DNA of 6,078 bases from an uncultured beta proteobacterium (GTDB lineage: Bacteria; Pseudomonadota; Gammaproteobacteria; Burkholderiales; Burkholderiaceae_C): the NCBI GenBank assembly GCA_903840825.1, contig CAIMHL010000349.1, positions 1-6,078 on the forward strand, in the 5' to 3' direction. A program made the translations under genes and the position numbers. Every line of letters begins with the position of its first letter. The first letter of the stretch is position 1. Shown piece after piece: positions 5,416 through 6,078 of the stretch. The notes under the pieces were generated by a model. It was given only the letters and a program-made list of their open reading frames with translations. It had not been told where the DNA came from and searched no databases.

Positions 5416-6078
5416 CGGTCCTTGTTTTCATTATTTCTCTCCTTGGCGCCATGGCGCTTGGCATGCCACTCGCGTTTTCCTTGCTGGTCTCAGGCGTTGC
5501 CCTGATGCTGCACCTCGACAACTTCGACACCCAAATCGTGTCGCAAAACCTGATCAACGGCGCGGATAATTTTCCACTGATGGCGGTCCCCTTCTTCATG
5601 CTGGCTGGGGAGCTCATGAACGCGGGCGGCATGAGTCGGCGCATCGTGAATTCAGCCATGGTTTGGGTGGGGCACTTCCGGGGTGGTTTGGGTTATGTGG
5701 CGGTCTTTGCCGCCATTGTGATGGCCAGTCTTTCCGGCTCTGCCGTCGCAGACACCGCCGCTCTTGCCGCCGTATTAATGCCCATGATGCGCGACGCCGG
5801 TTACCGCATGGACCGCTCAGCGGGCTTGATTGCAGCAGGTGGCATCATCGCGCCGGTTATACCGCCTTCCATCGGCTTTATTTTGTTTGGCGTGATCGGC
5901 GGCGTATCGATTTCAAAGCTGTTCATGGCGGGTATTTTTCCTGGTATTTTGATGGGCTTGGCCCTGGTCGTGACCTGGTGGATCGTGGCGCGAAAAGACA
6001 AGGTAGTGGTGGCGAAAAAAGTACCGTTTAAAGAACGTATCAGCGTCACAGTCAACGCTTTTTGGTCTTATCTTTTAG
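5412..6078 (+). CDS. dctM: TRAP transporter large membrane subunit DctM (3' end outside window)
   Basis: The frame starts at ATG 5412 in an ATGA overlap with dctQ and stays open to the right edge, giving 222 residues of a protein that is usually about 425 long. It belongs to the DctM/ion-transporter superfamily, the sodium-coupled transport subunit of TRAP systems. Conserved blocks visible are MPLAFSLLVSG (18-28), NFPLMAVPFFMLAGELMNAGGM (53-74), SLSGSAVADTAALAAVLMPMM (106-126) and AGGIIAPVIPPSIGFILFG (142-160). The GSAVADT and PPS segments are typical of the transport core. Hydrophobic stretches alternate with short loops. Residues 195-215 are a basic, polar linker that matches the cytoplasmic loop before the second half of the protein. 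No frameshift or stop is seen up to position 6077. The final TAG triplet of the window is out of frame. Confidence 0.95.
   Translation, partial: MTVLVFIISLLGAMALGMPLAFSLLVSGVALMLHLDNFDTQIVSQNLINGADNFPLMAVPFFMLAGELMNAGGMSRRIVNSAMVWVGHFRGGLGYVAVFAAIVMASLSGSAVADTAALAAVLMPMMRDAGYRMDRSAGLIAAGGIIAPVIPPSIGFILFGVIGGVSISKLFMAGIFPGILMGLALVVTWWIVARKDKVVVAKKVPFKERISVTVNAFWSYLL

Noticed and set aside
5663..6031. Plus-strand open frame of 122 codons and minus-strand frames at 5396-5659 and 5801-6055
   Set aside because: All are shadows of the dctM frame, which starts at 5412 and runs open to the window edge with clear DctM motifs.
1..6078. CRISPR arrays, tRNA or rRNA genes, riboswitches, defence systems or phage genes
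   Set aside because: No direct-repeat arrays, cloverleaf-like segments or relevant protein motifs were seen; apart from the IS fragment the window is an ordinary metabolic and transport locus.

Overview
The window reads as a piece of a Burkholderiales (probably Comamonadaceae-like) betaproteobacterial chromosome. This is inferred from protein style (the GntK, LacI-family and TRAP sequences, and the type of NUDIX remnant) and from moderate base composition. No rRNA, tRNA or other phylogenetic marker is present, so the assignment is tentative.

Left edge (1-703): a decayed zone. The 5' end of an IS6-family transposase runs off the left edge on the minus strand. Next to it on the plus strand is a MutT-like NUDIX hydrolase remnant with an intact Nudix box, broken by two single-base losses. 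In the 113 bases between the remnant and the repressor's stop (591-703) I see no gene and no convincing terminator.

Centre (704-3432): a LacI-family repressor on the minus strand is divergent from a plus-strand operon. The 186-base region between their chosen start codons holds two near-identical palindromic operators, GGATAGCGCTATCC and GACAGCGCTGTC, whose centres are 107 bp apart. The operon starts with a D-2-hydroxyacid dehydrogenase (probably a 2-ketogluconate reductase) and a GntK-type gluconokinase. A small, unassigned protein of probable dimeric alpha/beta-barrel type follows at 3466-3804.

Right part (3846-6078): a tripartite TRAP transporter made of periplasmic binding protein DctP, small membrane subunit DctQ and large membrane subunit DctM. 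DctM is cut by the right edge. A strong rho-independent hairpin lies between dctP and dctQ and probably lowers expression of the membrane subunits relative to the binding protein. dctQ and dctM overlap by ATGA.

Taken together, the locus looks like a sugar-acid utilisation operon. The TRAP system would bring in 2-ketogluconate, gluconate or a related acid. The reductase would convert 2-ketogluconate to gluconate. GntK would phosphorylate it to 6-phosphogluconate for the Entner-Doudoroff or pentose phosphate route. The LacI-family protein would repress both its own gene and the operon until an inducer appears. The families are clear from sequence; the exact substrate is inferred from gene context.
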